This document shows positions 52,827 to 61,950 of a stretch of DNA of 64,000 nt, one piece after another. Each line of letters starts with the position of its first letter. Positions within the stretch are counted from its first letter, which is position 1. A program made the position numbers and the translations under genes. Origin of the DNA: an uncultured Dehalococcoidia bacterium (lineage in GTDB: Bacteria > Chloroflexota > Dehalococcoidia > Lucifugimonadales > CATOSD01); contig CATOSD010000001.1 in NCBI GenBank assembly GCA_951812395.1, positions 1 to 64,000 on the forward strand, in the 5' to 3' direction. Below the pieces are notes generated by a model, which saw only the letters and a program-made list of their open reading frames with translations, had not been told where the DNA came from and ran no database searches.

Positions 52827-53999
52827 ATGTCACTACGCTATAAGGTAGCGGTCGTCGGAGCGTCCGAAACAACGCAGATCGGGGTCGTGCCCGACATGAC
52901 TTACCAGCAGCTCGCGGTCGACGCGGCGCTGAACGCGATCGAAGACTGCGGAATCGACAAGAGCCAGATAGACGGACTGGGGAGCAACGTGCCCCCGGCC
53001 GAGCTCGCCCAGTACCTGGGCATCGTCCCCCGCTGGGTGAACAACACCTCGGTGGGCGGAACGTCGTGGCTGATACAGGTTCGCCACGCCTCGGCGGCCA
53101 TAGCCGAGGGGTTGTGCGACACCGTGCTCATCACCATGGCCGAGAGCGGCCGCAGCCGCGTCGGCGAGACGCGGCCTCCCATGGGCGCCCTCACCGGCGG
53201 CGCGCGCCGCGACAGCACCTGGGGCGGCCAGTTCGAGGCCCCCTACGGCACCGTCGGCCCCACCACCCTGTTCGGCATGGGCGTGCTGCGCTACATGAAA
53301 GAGACCGGCACCACCCGCGAGCAGCTCGCATCGGTGGCCGTCGCACAGCGCAAGTGGTCCAACAAGGTGCCGCGGGCCATGTTCGGCGATCTCATCACGG
53401 TCGAAGACGTGTTCAACAGCCGGATGATCTGCTACCCGTTCAACCTGTTCATGTGCTGCCTCGTCACCGACGCCGGCGGCGCCGTTATTCTCACCAGCGC
53501 CGACCGCGCCAAGGACTTCCCCACGAAGCCTGTCTACATCCTAGGCACCGGCGAGTCGGTCGAGACGCCGCTGGTCAGCCAGATGTACGACATGACCACC
53601 TCCGCGGCGTTCCGCACCTCCAGCACCAAGGCGTTCGAGGAGTCCGGCGTATCGCGCGACGACGTCGACCACCTGATGGTCTACGACGCCTTCGCGCACC
53701 TGCCCATCTACGGCCTGGAGGACCTGGGCTTCGTCGGGCGCGGCGAGGGCGGCGCGTTCATCGAGGAGGGCAACACCTCGCCCGGCGGCAAGCTGCCCAT
53801 GAACACCAACGGCGGCGGGCTGTCCTACACCCACTCCGGCATGTACGGCATGTACGCCATCCAGGAGTCCGTGCGCCAGATTCGCGGCACGGCGCCGCAC
53901 CAGGTCGAGGGCGCCAAGATCTCATTCTGCCAGGGCGTGGGCGGCATGTTCATGGCCGCCGGCAGCCTGGTGTTCACGAACGAGGAGCCGCACGGATAA
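52827..53999 (+). CDS. Thiolase-superfamily protein (SCP-x/lipid-transfer type)
   Basis: A 390-residue thiolase fold. The segment where classical thiolases carry the acylated Cys reads NNTSVGGTSWLIQVRHASAA, without Cys. NTNGGGLSYTHSGMYGMYAI and the late ISFCQGVGGMFMAAGSLVF keep the His and Cys-Gly-Gly region. With the DUF35 neighbour this fits the non-classical thiolase/retro-aldolase group acting on acyl-CoA side chains. Start ATG 52827. A strong hairpin follows the gene. Confidence 0.88.
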   Translation: MSLRYKVAVVGASETTQIGVVPDMTYQQLAVDAALNAIEDCGIDKSQIDGLGSNVPPAELAQYLGIVPRWVNNTSVGGTSWLIQVRHASAAIAEGLCDTVLITMAESGRSRVGETRPPMGALTGGARRDSTWGGQFEAPYGTVGPTTLFGMGVLRYMKETGTTREQLASVAVAQRKWSNKVPRAMFGDLITVEDVFNSRMICYPFNLFMCCLVTDAGGAVILTSADRAKDFPTKPVYILGTGESVETPLVSQMYDMTTSAAFRTSSTKAFEESGVSRDDVDHLMVYDAFAHLPIYGLEDLGFVGRGEGGAFIEEGNTSPGGKLPMNTNGGGLSYTHSGMYGMYAIQESVRQIRGTAPHQVEGAKISFCQGVGGMFMAAGSLVFTNEEPHG

Positions 54000-54046
54000 G
54001 AGGCGGCGCGCGCGGGTGGCGCGCACACCAAAGCTAGGATGTCGAG

Positions 54047-54077
54047 AGGGGTCAGGCCTGCGGGCCTGGCCCCTTTG
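54047..54077 (+). terminator. Rho-independent terminator
   Basis: Twelve-pair stem AGGGGTCAGGCC / GGCCTGGCCCCT with loop TGCG and a short T run. It closes the catabolic gene run and separates it from the convergent helicase gene. Confidence 0.8.
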
Positions 54078-54146
54078 GCGTCTCAAGGCGTTTCGGAGAA
54101 CGCCTTCGCCCTCGTCAACTAGAAGTGAACGGAACCCGAACTCCCG

Positions 54147-56660
54147 CTAAATCGGCTGCATTAGCCCGTCCACGAATTGACGGTCTGGGCCTCTCCGTAC
54201 TGCCGTGAGCAATTCTTGCGCCAGTTCGATGCCTTTCACCTTGTCGATGTTGGCGTTGCTTATATCCCATGACTTGGCCGGCTGGATGCAGTTCGGGCAG
54301 CCCTTAGCACAGTGACAGTTGCTAGCGACTTCTACGCCCTTTTCGAGGGCGAGATGCCAGACATCAAACAACTTCTTAGCGACCCCGATCCCACCAGGGT
54401 AATTTTCGTAACAGTAGGCCGCCAACTCGCTTCCGGTGCGTGAGTAGGTGCTTGTGTCGAACCTATCGGCTGGAATCACGAACATCGCGCCAACACGTAT
54501 CATGTGCTCTATCGCTCCGATACCGTCAGCGGCTGCCGCACTCTGGGGCAGGTCAATCCAGAAGGAATGAAGGTTGTCCAAAGAATGGGCATCTTTATCC
54601 CCTCCGGCTCTAAGAGTCTCACCAGTGCGTTCATTTACAAGATTATAGCCGTCGAAGTTCATCACGACGTTCAGCGCCCCGTAGTTCACGGTTATGTTGC
54701 CGTAACCACGTCCGTCAAAGTAGTCCGCATTCGCCAGAAAGGTGTAGAAACGTGGCTCGGTTCTCAAGTGTTGCTCGCAATCCTCAAGAACGACGGCTTG
54801 TTCCTCGTGGGACCTTACGTGATAGCGTTGGCCAAAGAACGGGAATATCGCACCGATGTAAGCTTCGCGAAAGCGCCGTATCGCCGAAATCTGGCCCACC
54901 TCTTCCCTGTTCCTTCGTAAGGCGAACGACTGTCCGATGCCTCCTCTGAGGTTAAGTCGGTGCTGCGGGCTTGATCTCCGTGGTACGGTGCCGGTGTTGC
55001 GCGCCGCCGCGTTGTAGAACGGCGTTCCCAGGATCTCCTCTTCGGAAGGGCTGACGCGCCCGCCAGACTCCTCAACTAGCGAAGGTAGATGTCTCTTGAT
55101 TAGCTCCTCGTTGCCCGAGTCCACCACCAGTTCGTCGAATGGCTTATCCAAGAAAGCGGTCAGGTTGTTAGCGAAGAACTGGTCGATTGGGTCGTTCATC
55201 GCGTAGAACAGCACGAAGGCATCTTTGTCCCAACTCCGACCGGCTCGCCCTACCTGCTGCCAAGCGGACATTATGCTTGGCGGAAAGCCTGCCAGAATTA
55301 CGCCGTCCAGTCCGCCTACGTCCAAGCCGATTTCTAGAGCGTTGGTCGTGAACACAACCCTGATTTCGCCAGACTTGATTCGCTGCTGAATCTGCTGACG
55401 ATTTTCCGCCTTCAAGTCGGCGTGGAAAGCCGTCAACTGATTGCGCCCAAAGCCAGCCTCTTCCGCCTTACGACGTGCGTTATGGAAAGCCGTTTCCAAG
55501 AACCGCTTGGTCGGACAAAACACCAACACTTGCAGCCCTTCCTCCAGGGCTGCAAGCGCAGCCTGCTCTACACGCAGGCGCAGAACGTCGCCAGACCGAA
55601 AGTCGGATATCTCAGGCCGAACGAAGATAAAGCTCCGCTTTGGGCGCAACACGCCCCTTGCCGACACCAGTTCCACATCGCGGCCCGTCAACGCTCTCGC
55701 ATGTTCCTGCGGATTCGCACAAGTAGCGGTTGATAGAAACACTTGCGGATTCGCGCCGATTCGGTTCAGGTGCAGAAAGAACCTTCTCAATAGAAGGGCC
55801 ATGTTGCTGCCGAAGAAGCCACGGTATTCGTGCATTTCGTCAATGACGACGAAACGCAGGTTTCGCAGGAACTTAGCGCCCTCCGGGTGCCTGTCCCAAG
55901 CCTCACGGCTGCCCAAAAACGAGGCGTTCACGTATTCGGGATTAGTGAACAGGATGGGGGGAGGCTGCTGGCGCAACCACGCCTTATTGCTGTCATTTTG
56001 GCCTAGAGACCACTCCCCGGCTCCCCCGAGGCTCGAGCCGTCAGTGTCGCCATCGTAGTTCCACGACTCAATGGATAAAGTATCTCCGATGCGTCTAATC
56101 TGCTCCCGTTGGTCAAAGGCCAACGCCTTCATGGGGTATATCATCATCGCGTGCGAATCTGGGTCTCGCTTGAGGGCATGGAGCATCGGAGCGGCAAATG
56201 CGAGGGTCTTGCCGCTGGCGGTCGGGGTCTCCATTACCACATCCGCGCCGCTCAGCGACTTCACTACAGCGTCGAACTGATGCTGATAGGGGCGGTCGAT
56301 GCCGGAAGCAATAATGGCATTGCGAACATGCCGGTCAAGTTGCGCGGGCCAATCCTCGGCGAAAGTAGGCTGGATGCGGTCCACTTCGTCGCGTATCACC
56401 GTGTCCGTGTCCCTTAGCCCGTCAAGCTCTTTGAGCTTGGCCAAGAATTCGTTGACGCCAAACCCGGTTATGTGTCCTTCTCCATGCAGTTCCTCTAGCT
56501 GGCTCTTGTTCAGCGGCGCGGGGTTCGGCCCGTGGGAAGACTGCGGCAGCGCGTCCCGCCCTTTGAGCACATGCCTCTCATACCGCTCTCTGAACTCATC
56601 GAGCGTAACATGCTTGAAGTGTTCTTCTAGAATCTTCCCGGCAGCCTTCGGGTCAATCAC
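54147..56660 (-). CDS. DEAD/DEAH-box helicase of the MrfA/DUF1998 type
   Basis: An 837-residue superfamily 2 ATPase. Motif Q/I region DRPYQHQFDAVV and METPTASGKTLAFAAPMLHA (Walker A, about residues 137-156), VIDEMHEYRG (DExH, about 270), STATCANP (motif III), FTTNALEIGLDVGGLDGVIL and QQVGRAGR (motifs V and VI) are all present. The C-terminus carries the DUF1998 Cys cluster NCHCAKGCPNCIQPAKSWD, as in the DNA-repair helicase MrfA. The start is 12 bases after the upstream gene. GC and codon use look lower than in neighbours, suggesting transfer. Repair or defence role inferred. Confidence 0.88.
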   Translation of the reverse strand: MIDPKAAGKILEEHFKHVTLDEFRERYERHVLKGRDALPQSSHGPNPAPLNKSQLEELHGEGHITGFGVNEFLAKLKELDGLRDTDTVIRDEVDRIQPTFAEDWPAQLDRHVRNAIIASGIDRPYQHQFDAVVKSLSGADVVMETPTASGKTLAFAAPMLHALKRDPDSHAMMIYPMKALAFDQREQIRRIGDTLSIESWNYDGDTDGSSLGGAGEWSLGQNDSNKAWLRQQPPPILFTNPEYVNASFLGSREAWDRHPEGAKFLRNLRFVVIDEMHEYRGFFGSNMALLLRRFFLHLNRIGANPQVFLSTATCANPQEHARALTGRDVELVSARGVLRPKRSFIFVRPEISDFRSGDVLRLRVEQAALAALEEGLQVLVFCPTKRFLETAFHNARRKAEEAGFGRNQLTAFHADLKAENRQQIQQRIKSGEIRVVFTTNALEIGLDVGGLDGVILAGFPPSIMSAWQQVGRAGRSWDKDAFVLFYAMNDPIDQFFANNLTAFLDKPFDELVVDSGNEELIKRHLPSLVEESGGRVSPSEEEILGTPFYNAAARNTGTVPRRSSPQHRLNLRGGIGQSFALRRNREEVGQISAIRRFREAYIGAIFPFFGQRYHVRSHEEQAVVLEDCEQHLRTEPRFYTFLANADYFDGRGYGNITVNYGALNVVMNFDGYNLVNERTGETLRAGGDKDAHSLDNLHSFWIDLPQSAAAADGIGAIEHMIRVGAMFVIPADRFDTSTYSRTGSELAAYCYENYPGGIGVAKKLFDVWHLALEKGVEVASNCHCAKGCPNCIQPAKSWDISNANIDKVKGIELAQELLTAVRRGPDRQFVDGLMQPI

Positions 56661-56672
56661 TATTGTTGTCCT

Positions 56673-57221
56673 TTACGGGCCACTGCTCTCTCGCCAGATA
56701 CGGCTGATGCAGGTGTTCGTGTCTCGAACGGCTATCTGCACGTGCGAGCGGTCGTAGAGCGCCGAGCCGGGATTGACCGGGCGGCCTTCCGGAAAGGCCG
56801 AACGCACACACGATATGCGGGTTCCACTATCCTCAAGCACGCTGACAGCGTAGTTTATCACTTCACGGTCCAGCGTATGTGCACCTCCGGATTGTGTCGG
56901 CACTGCTCGTCCAATCGCCCTGCGGCGCCTAGCGGATTCGCCGTAAGCACTGGACAGAACTTCGTTCCACCCAACATCCAACAAGTCCATGCAATCAGCC
57001 AAGCGAATGTCGGCGCCTACGACCGCTGCGTCGTCTCCGTGTTGGCCGCGCGCCCACTGCCATGCCCTGAGCAAGCCATCCTGGAAGAAGTAGACTCCAT
57101 CGCCGAGCCAGTCATAATCGTTCCGGCTTAACTTGAACCCTTCCCTTTCAATTGTGTCCGCCATAGCGGAACTCGTTCCATGATAGCCTTGAACCCGCGG
57201 TCCCCTCTCATGGAGATTCAC
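56673..57221 (-). CDS. ADP-ribosyltransferase-like protein paired with the helicase
   Basis: A 182-residue protein with PARP/toxin-type ART hallmarks: GYHGTSSAMADTIEREGFKL (first-strand His, about residue 13) and DWLGDGVYFFQDGLLRAWQW (second-strand Tyr region). A clear catalytic Glu is not evident, so it may be non-enzymatic or use another acid. The C-terminal half (RPVNPGSALYDRSHVQIAV) is beta-rich. The helicase gene begins 12 bases after its stop, implying a two-gene unit. Target unknown. Confidence 0.7.
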   Translation of the reverse strand: MNLHERGPRVQGYHGTSSAMADTIEREGFKLSRNDYDWLGDGVYFFQDGLLRAWQWARGQHGDDAAVVGADIRLADCMDLLDVGWNEVLSSAYGESARRRRAIGRAVPTQSGGAHTLDREVINYAVSVLEDSGTRISCVRSAFPEGRPVNPGSALYDRSHVQIAVRDTNTCISRIWRESSGP

Positions 57222-57482
57222 TAGAGATTCTCACACTCCGGCGTAGATAGCTCAGTCTGATTGTAGCACTTTGTCATGTCGAGACTCTCCGCGATCGGCA
57301 ACCATCCCTTCAGGGCACTGCGCACAGAGATCACACGCCAGGAAGGCCGCGCCCCCCGCCGCCATCACAGTGTGTCAAAAGCAGATGTTGCCGAGAAGCG
57401 CCCATTGCCCACGTCGCGCGAATTGACTATCATTCTCCCATGGGGCGACGGCCCCGATACTCGACCGGACAGGTGAACCGAA
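57222..57482. other. Divergent intergenic region before the PIN module
   Basis: No gene. A plus-strand promoter (57405-57433) precedes the toxin module. The last 40 bases (GACCGGACAGGTGAACCGAA) recur at about 58961-58980 ahead of the decayed duplicate. Confidence 0.5.
57405..57433 (+). promoter_or_regulatory. Promoter of the PIN toxin module
   Basis: TTGCCC (57405-57410), 17 bases, TATCAT (57428-57433), 50 bases before the first gene. Confidence 0.5.
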
Positions 57483-57890
57483 ATGGCGACAAACCGTAAC
57501 TACAAGCCACCAACCCAAGGTCTCGGCGGCAAGTACAGAACTCTGCGCACGTACCTGGAAGCCCATCCCAGGCGGGAGTGGCGGACCACGTTCAGCAACA
57601 TCGAGTCTATCCTTGGCTTCAAACTGCCCGCGTCCGCACGCAAGCACAGCGCCTGGTGGTCGAACGAGAGGAACGGGGGCCGCCACAGCCAGGCCGTGGC
57701 GTGGACTGCCGCAGGTTGGGAGACGGCCGAGGTGGACCTGGACGCGGAGACGCTGCTGTTCAAACCGAAGAATCGGTCGAACGCCGAACGGAATTTCGAC
57801 CTCGTCGAGCTGTTGCCGCGTCGCAGCCTTGGACCGTGGCCAAATGGTCTCAGACTGAGGCGGGAGGACATGTACGAGGACAGGATCTGA
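57483..57890 (+). CDS. Likely antitoxin-type partner of a PIN toxin
   Basis: A 135-residue protein. YRTLRTYLEAHPRREWRTTF followed by SNIESILGFKLPASARKHSA and WWSNERNGGRHSQAVAWTAA match a conserved small family whose members carry the FxxIExILGxxLPxSA and WW-N blocks; I know no proven function. It lies directly upstream of a PIN-domain gene, the stop being six bases before the toxin GTG. Position and co-duplication of both genes suggest an antitoxin. Confidence 0.75.
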   Translation: MATNRNYKPPTQGLGGKYRTLRTYLEAHPRREWRTTFSNIESILGFKLPASARKHSAWWSNERNGGRHSQAVAWTAAGWETAEVDLDAETLLFKPKNRSNAERNFDLVELLPRRSLGPWPNGLRLRREDMYEDRI

Positions 57891-57895
57891 CGTAC

Positions 57896-58318
57896 GTGTT
57901 CATAGACACGAACTTGCTCGTTGCGTACATGAACGTCGACGTCCCAGAGCACCTGAACGCCAGGGCGATTCTTGACAGGGCATTCCAGGAAAACGAACCG
58001 CTACAAATCAGTCGTCAGGTGCTGAGAGAGTATCTGGCCGTCGTCACCCGGCCCCAGTCTTGGTCGGCTCCCGTGGCAATGCCAGATGCCCTCAATGATC
58101 TGGACAGGCTAACACGCGCGTTCGAAGTCCTCGAGGACGGACCCGCGGTCACCGAGGCGCTGATTGCGCTGTGCCGTGAAGTGCCAGTGGGCGGCCGGCA
58201 GATTCACGACGCAAACATCGTCGCAACCATGCTGGCGCACGGCGAGCGTCGCCTGCTGACGTTCAACACGGCGGACTTTCGCCGATACGGCGACCGCATC
58301 GCGCTGGTGAGCGCCTAG
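57896..58318 (+). CDS. PIN-domain (VapC-like) toxin
   Basis: A 140-residue PIN nuclease, probably an RNase. The acidic residues are in VFIDTNLLVAYMNV (first Asp, residue 4), the middle region around ISRQVLREYLAVV (Glu), and GGRQIHDANIVATMLAHGER with RRLLTFNTADF (third and fourth Asp). The GTG at 57896 gives the normal PIN start; the longer frame from 57578 is antisense-like overlap with the partner gene. AGGACAGG lies ahead. Confidence 0.85.
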   Translation: MFIDTNLLVAYMNVDVPEHLNARAILDRAFQENEPLQISRQVLREYLAVVTRPQSWSAPVAMPDALNDLDRLTRAFEVLEDGPAVTEALIALCREVPVGGRQIHDANIVATMLAHGERRLLTFNTADFRRYGDRIALVSA

Positions 58319-58505
58319 CTTAGCCACCCTTCTACGCCCCGAACGCGCTCGTGGGCATGACCAGGACCCCCTAACGCAATGTCCGCCCACTACGGTTCTC
58401 GGGCAACCTCATGTAGAATGCCGGCAAGTAAGGCCCACTCCTGGATTCCCTCCAGTCGAGGGCGAAAACGGCCTCCAACAACCTCCGCGCAGAAAGAAGT
58501 GTAGC

Positions 58506-58868
58506 ATGCAAAACGTTCAGGGATTTGGCGGGTTCTTCTTTCGGACAAAGGACCCGGAAGCACTTGCGAAATGGTATCAGGATCACCTCGGCATCAATCC
58601 TGCTCCGACTAACATGGAGATGGAGCCTTGGGTGACCGAGTCTGGGGTCACGATTTTCTCGCCCTTCGACGCTGACACGGAATACTTCGCAGCGGACAAG
58701 ACTTTCATGCTGAATTTCCGCGTGGCCGACCTGGACGCGATGATCGCACAACTGAAGTCCGCGGATATCGAGGTCAGCGAAGAAAGCAAGATGGAGGGCA
58801 TAGGGCGCTTCGCCCGCATCCACGACCCCGACGGAAACCCGATCGAACTCTGGGAACCCGCGTCGTGA
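58506..58868 (+). CDS. VOC family (glyoxalase/bleomycin-resistance fold) protein
   Basis: A 120-residue single-chain half-barrel pair. FGGFFFRTKDPEALAKWYQD opens the first module. MLNFRVADLDAMIAQLKSAD opens the second, and RFARIHDPDGNPIELWEP ends it with the conserved metal Glu. It may isomerise or bind a small electrophile; substrate unknown. It stands alone between the intact and the decayed PIN modules. Confidence 0.88.
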   Translation: MQNVQGFGGFFFRTKDPEALAKWYQDHLGINPAPTNMEMEPWVTESGVTIFSPFDADTEYFAADKTFMLNFRVADLDAMIAQLKSADIEVSEESKMEGIGRFARIHDPDGNPIELWEPAS

Positions 58869-58982
58869 GATTCGACATTTCAAACTAAACCACTGCCACT
58901 GCCCCAGAATCTGCGGGCACAACTTGGCAACAACACATGCAGGTTCTACCGCCCCAATACCCAACCGGTCAGGTGAACCGAA

Positions 58983-59389
58983 ATGGCGACGGAACGTGAT
59001 TACAAGTCGCCAACCCAAGGTCTCGGCGGCAAGTACAAGAAGCTGCGCGTATTTCTGGAAGCCCACCCCCGCGGGAGAGGCGGACCACGTTCAGCAACGT
59101 CGAGTCTATCCTGGGCTTCGAGCTGCCGGCGTCTGCGCGCAAGTACCGTCCCTGGTGGGCCAACGAGAATTGCGGTGCTCGTCACAGCCAGACCGTGGCG
59201 TGGACTGCCGCCGGTTGGGAGACGGCCGAGGTGGACATGGAGGCTGAGACGCTGCTGTTCAGGCCGAAGAAGCGCCCAAGAGTATTGACCGCTGACATCC
59301 TCGATGCGGAGTGGCCCGGCCGCGACATGGGACCGTGGCCGGAGGGCCTGAGCCTGAGGCGGGAGGACATGTACGAGGACAGGATCTGA
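58983..59389 (+). pseudogene. Frameshifted duplicate of the PIN-partner gene
   Basis: MATERDYKSPTQGLGGKYKK matches MATNRNYKPPTQGLGGKYRT of the gene at 57483. At EAHPRG one base is missing relative to the intact copy (near 59072), after which TTFSNVESILGFELPASARK and the final LRREDMYEDRI lie in another frame and end at 59389. One shift inactivates it. Confidence 0.8.
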
Positions 59390-59394
59390 CGTAA

Positions 59395-59534
59395 GTGTTC
59401 ATTGATACCAACGTCCTTGACCACTCACGAAATGCCAGGGCACCGGAATATTTGCACACCAAGGCGATGCTTAGTAGAGCTGCTGTAGGAATAGATCCGC
59501 TACGAATCACCGCATCGCGCTGGTGGACGCATAG
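59395..59534 (+). pseudogene. Internally deleted PIN toxin remnant
   Basis: GTG TTC ATT GAT ACC AAC gives VFIDTNVL and about 40 residues like the PIN start. Then the sequence jumps to GCATCGCGCTGGTGGACGCATAG, the equivalent of the last codons of the intact gene (RIALVSA). The catalytic middle is gone. Confidence 0.7.
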
Positions 59535-59873
59535 CTGTAACCCCCTGCCCCGAATCCCGTTTCAGATTACTGCGTGTGCCCAAACCGTCTCTATTGCGAG
59601 CAGCCTACCCCCGCACCCATCTGTGAAACTACCACCATCGCCTTGCGTTCGCCATATTGCATAGCCAATGTCCTCCGGACGCCCCAACGCACACCCCAAC
59701 CGCACACCCTCGCCCACACCTGGCCCTCTCGCTCCCTGGCGCCCGAAAGAAAGCGTCACCCTGCCGCGCCACCCGTTCCCCGGCCCTGCCCCATCCATTC
59801 CTGCCCACGTCCGACCTATCCCGCCCCTCTGCGCCATTTCTCCCCACCAATAAGCCCCAATCCCCCAATTTCG

Positions 59874-61735
59874 CCCAAATCCACCGCCTAGTTGCAAAGG
59901 AAGGCCTCGTTGGAGCCGGCTGTAAAGCCGGCTATGATGGTAGGTAACAACAACAACCCATCACCAACGAGGTGCGACTATTATGCAGCAAGCAACGCTT
60001 CCTTTCCACTACGCAGAGGAGACCGAGTCTACTGGTATGACGGCGTTGTCGGGGTTGCCGGCATACCTGGACCTGGCGTTTGTTGCCCGACTGGGGCAGT
60101 CGGTGCGCCGTCACGTGGGAGTGAGAGAGGGCACACAGGGGTGGACGGACGCCCAGAATGTGACGGCGCTTGTGATGCTCAACCTGGCCGGTGGTGAGTC
60201 GGTGGATGACCTGCGGCTGCTGGAGAAGGACGAGGGGCTGGGCAGGGCGCTGCTCACCGCGGAGACTCACGGGGTGCGGCGGGCAGAGCGCAGGGCGCAG
60301 CTCAGAAGGTGGCGTAAGGAGCGTAGCCGCACTGTGCCGTCGCCCACGGCGGTGTTCAGGTATCTGGACCGTTTCCACGACGAGGCTGAGGAGGCCAGGA
60401 GACGGTCTCGCAAGGCGTTCATACCGGCGGCCAACGACGCGCTGAGAGGGCTTGGGAAGGTCAACGCGGACCTGGTGAGGTTCGCGGGAGGCCATTCAGG
60501 ACACACCGAAGCGACATTGGACATGGACGCCACGCTGATAGGGACGCACAAGCGGCAGGCGTGCTTCTGCTACAAAAAGCACAAGGCGTACCAGCCGCTG
60601 ACCACCTACTGGCATGAGGCGGACCTTGTGGTGCACTCCGAGTTCAGAGACGGCAACGTGAACGCGGGCTACGAACAGCTCAGGGTGTTGAAGGAGTCGC
60701 TGGAGTGTCTGCCCCCAGGGGTGAGCAAGGTGATGATGAGGTCTGACTCGGCGGGCTACCAGAAGGAGCTGTTGAAGTACTGCGCCGAGGGGCGGGATGA
60801 GCGGTTCGGAGTGATCGAGTTCTGTGTGGGAGTGAACGTGATGGCCGAGTTCAGGGCGGCGGTGAGTGAGGTAGAGGAGGAAGGATGGCACGACCTGTAC
60901 AGGACAGAGGGTGAGCATCGAGAGGCCACAAGACAGCAGTACGCCGAGGTGTGCTACGTGACCAGTTGGACGGGATACAGCAAGAACAGTCCCGACTACA
61001 GGTTCATCGCGATAAGGGAGCGTATGCCGAACCCGCCGCTGTTCGACATGGATGGGGAGAAGTTGTCGGTTCCCATTATGGAGATGGGAGATGGCAAATT
61101 GTACAAAGTGACAGGGATGGTGACGAACCGAGAGTTGCCTGGGGATGAGTTGGTCCGGTGGTACAGGCAGAGGTGTGGCAAGGGTGAGGAGGTGCATTCG
61201 GTGCTGAAGGAGGACCTTGCGGGGGGCAGGCTGCCGTCGGGGAAGTTCGGGTCGAACGCGGCGTGGTGGGCTATAGTGGTGTTGGCGTTCAATCTGAACT
61301 CAGCGATGAAGCGGCTGGTGTTGGGGGAAGAGTGGGCGAGCAAGCGTCTGAAGGCGGTGCGCTTCGGCGTAATCTGCGTTGCGGGGCGAGTGGTCAGACA
61401 CGCAAGGAGGCTCATCATCCGTCTCGCGAGAGGACACCCAACCCATGACCTGCTCGTGAGTGCGCAACGCAGGATACACGCTCTGGCAAACACGCCGCTC
61501 CGGGCCTGATTCTCCTCAGGAATCCACCCACACTCGAGGCGACTGAACCGAAGTCGTCGGCTTCGCCGTGTCCGAAACTCGCCCAAAACCCTCCAACTAC
61601 CCTCTCAGGAACCGCCTCACGCCCCCAGACCGTCGCATCGACCTTCCCCACGCCAACTGACCGGCCCCAAAACGCACATTCACCCTCGCCAACCCACCAC
61701 ACCCCCCCCCGCCGCGGTTAGGCGGTGGATTTGGG
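59874..61735 (+). mobile_element. IS1380-family insertion sequence, copy 2 (1862 bp)
   Basis: Ends CCCAAATCCACCGCCTA and TAGGCGGTGGATTTGGG. TTTCG is directly repeated at 59869-59873 and 61736-61740, a 5 bp target duplication inside repeat element E. Same length as copy 1, with matching internal promoter, palindrome and transposase. Confidence 0.94.
59983..61509 (+). CDS. IS1380-family transposase
   Basis: A 508-residue DDE transposase nearly identical to the one at 24866. I see five substitutions (Gly to Arg in EEARRRSRKA, Tyr to His in TTYWHEAD, Gln to His in EGEHREA, Val to Ile in SVPIMEM, Val to Ala in EEWASKRL). The catalytic segments LDMDATLIG, MRSDSAGYQ and GEEVHSVLKED are intact. The same leader with CCTCGTTGG and CCAACGAGG arms precedes it. 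Confidence 0.95.
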   Translation: MQQATLPFHYAEETESTGMTALSGLPAYLDLAFVARLGQSVRRHVGVREGTQGWTDAQNVTALVMLNLAGGESVDDLRLLEKDEGLGRALLTAETHGVRRAERRAQLRRWRKERSRTVPSPTAVFRYLDRFHDEAEEARRRSRKAFIPAANDALRGLGKVNADLVRFAGGHSGHTEATLDMDATLIGTHKRQACFCYKKHKAYQPLTTYWHEADLVVHSEFRDGNVNAGYEQLRVLKESLECLPPGVSKVMMRSDSAGYQKELLKYCAEGRDERFGVIEFCVGVNVMAEFRAAVSEVEEEGWHDLYRTEGEHREATRQQYAEVCYVTSWTGYSKNSPDYRFIAIRERMPNPPLFDMDGEKLSVPIMEMGDGKLYKVTGMVTNRELPGDELVRWYRQRCGKGEEVHSVLKEDLAGGRLPSGKFGSNAAWWAIVVLAFNLNSAMKRLVLGEEWASKRLKAVRFGVICVAGRVVRHARRLIIRLARGHPTHDLLVSAQRRIHALANTPLRA

Positions 61736-61749
61736 TTTCGCCACCGCTC

Positions 61750-61778
61750 TTGAAATACTTGGACATCCGTGCTATTCT
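61750..61778 (+). promoter_or_regulatory. Conserved internal promoter of repeat element E
   Basis: TTGAAA (61750-61755), 17 bases, TATTCT (61773-61778), nine bases past the IS target duplication. Confidence 0.6.
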
Positions 61779-61870
61779 CGCTCTCGGTAGGGGGCGGGTT
61801 TCAAACCCGCCCTCGTGACAGACCCCGCGGCACGGAAACCCCTACCCCCAACGGGGAAGGACCGCAGGGG

Positions 61871-61950
61871 CGTCCCTTGTGGGTGCCCTGCGTCCCTTGT
61901 GGGTGCCCTGCGTCCCGTGTGGGTGCCCTGCGTCCCGTGTGGGCGTCCAA
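61871..61950. repeat. Four tandem 20 bp units
   Basis: Units CGTCCCTTGTGGGTGCCCTG (twice), CGTCCCGTGTGGGTGCCCTG and a diverged last unit. The word GTCCCTTGTGGG is shared with the 33 bp minisatellite of element B, and both occupy the same place inside the element. Confidence 0.85.
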
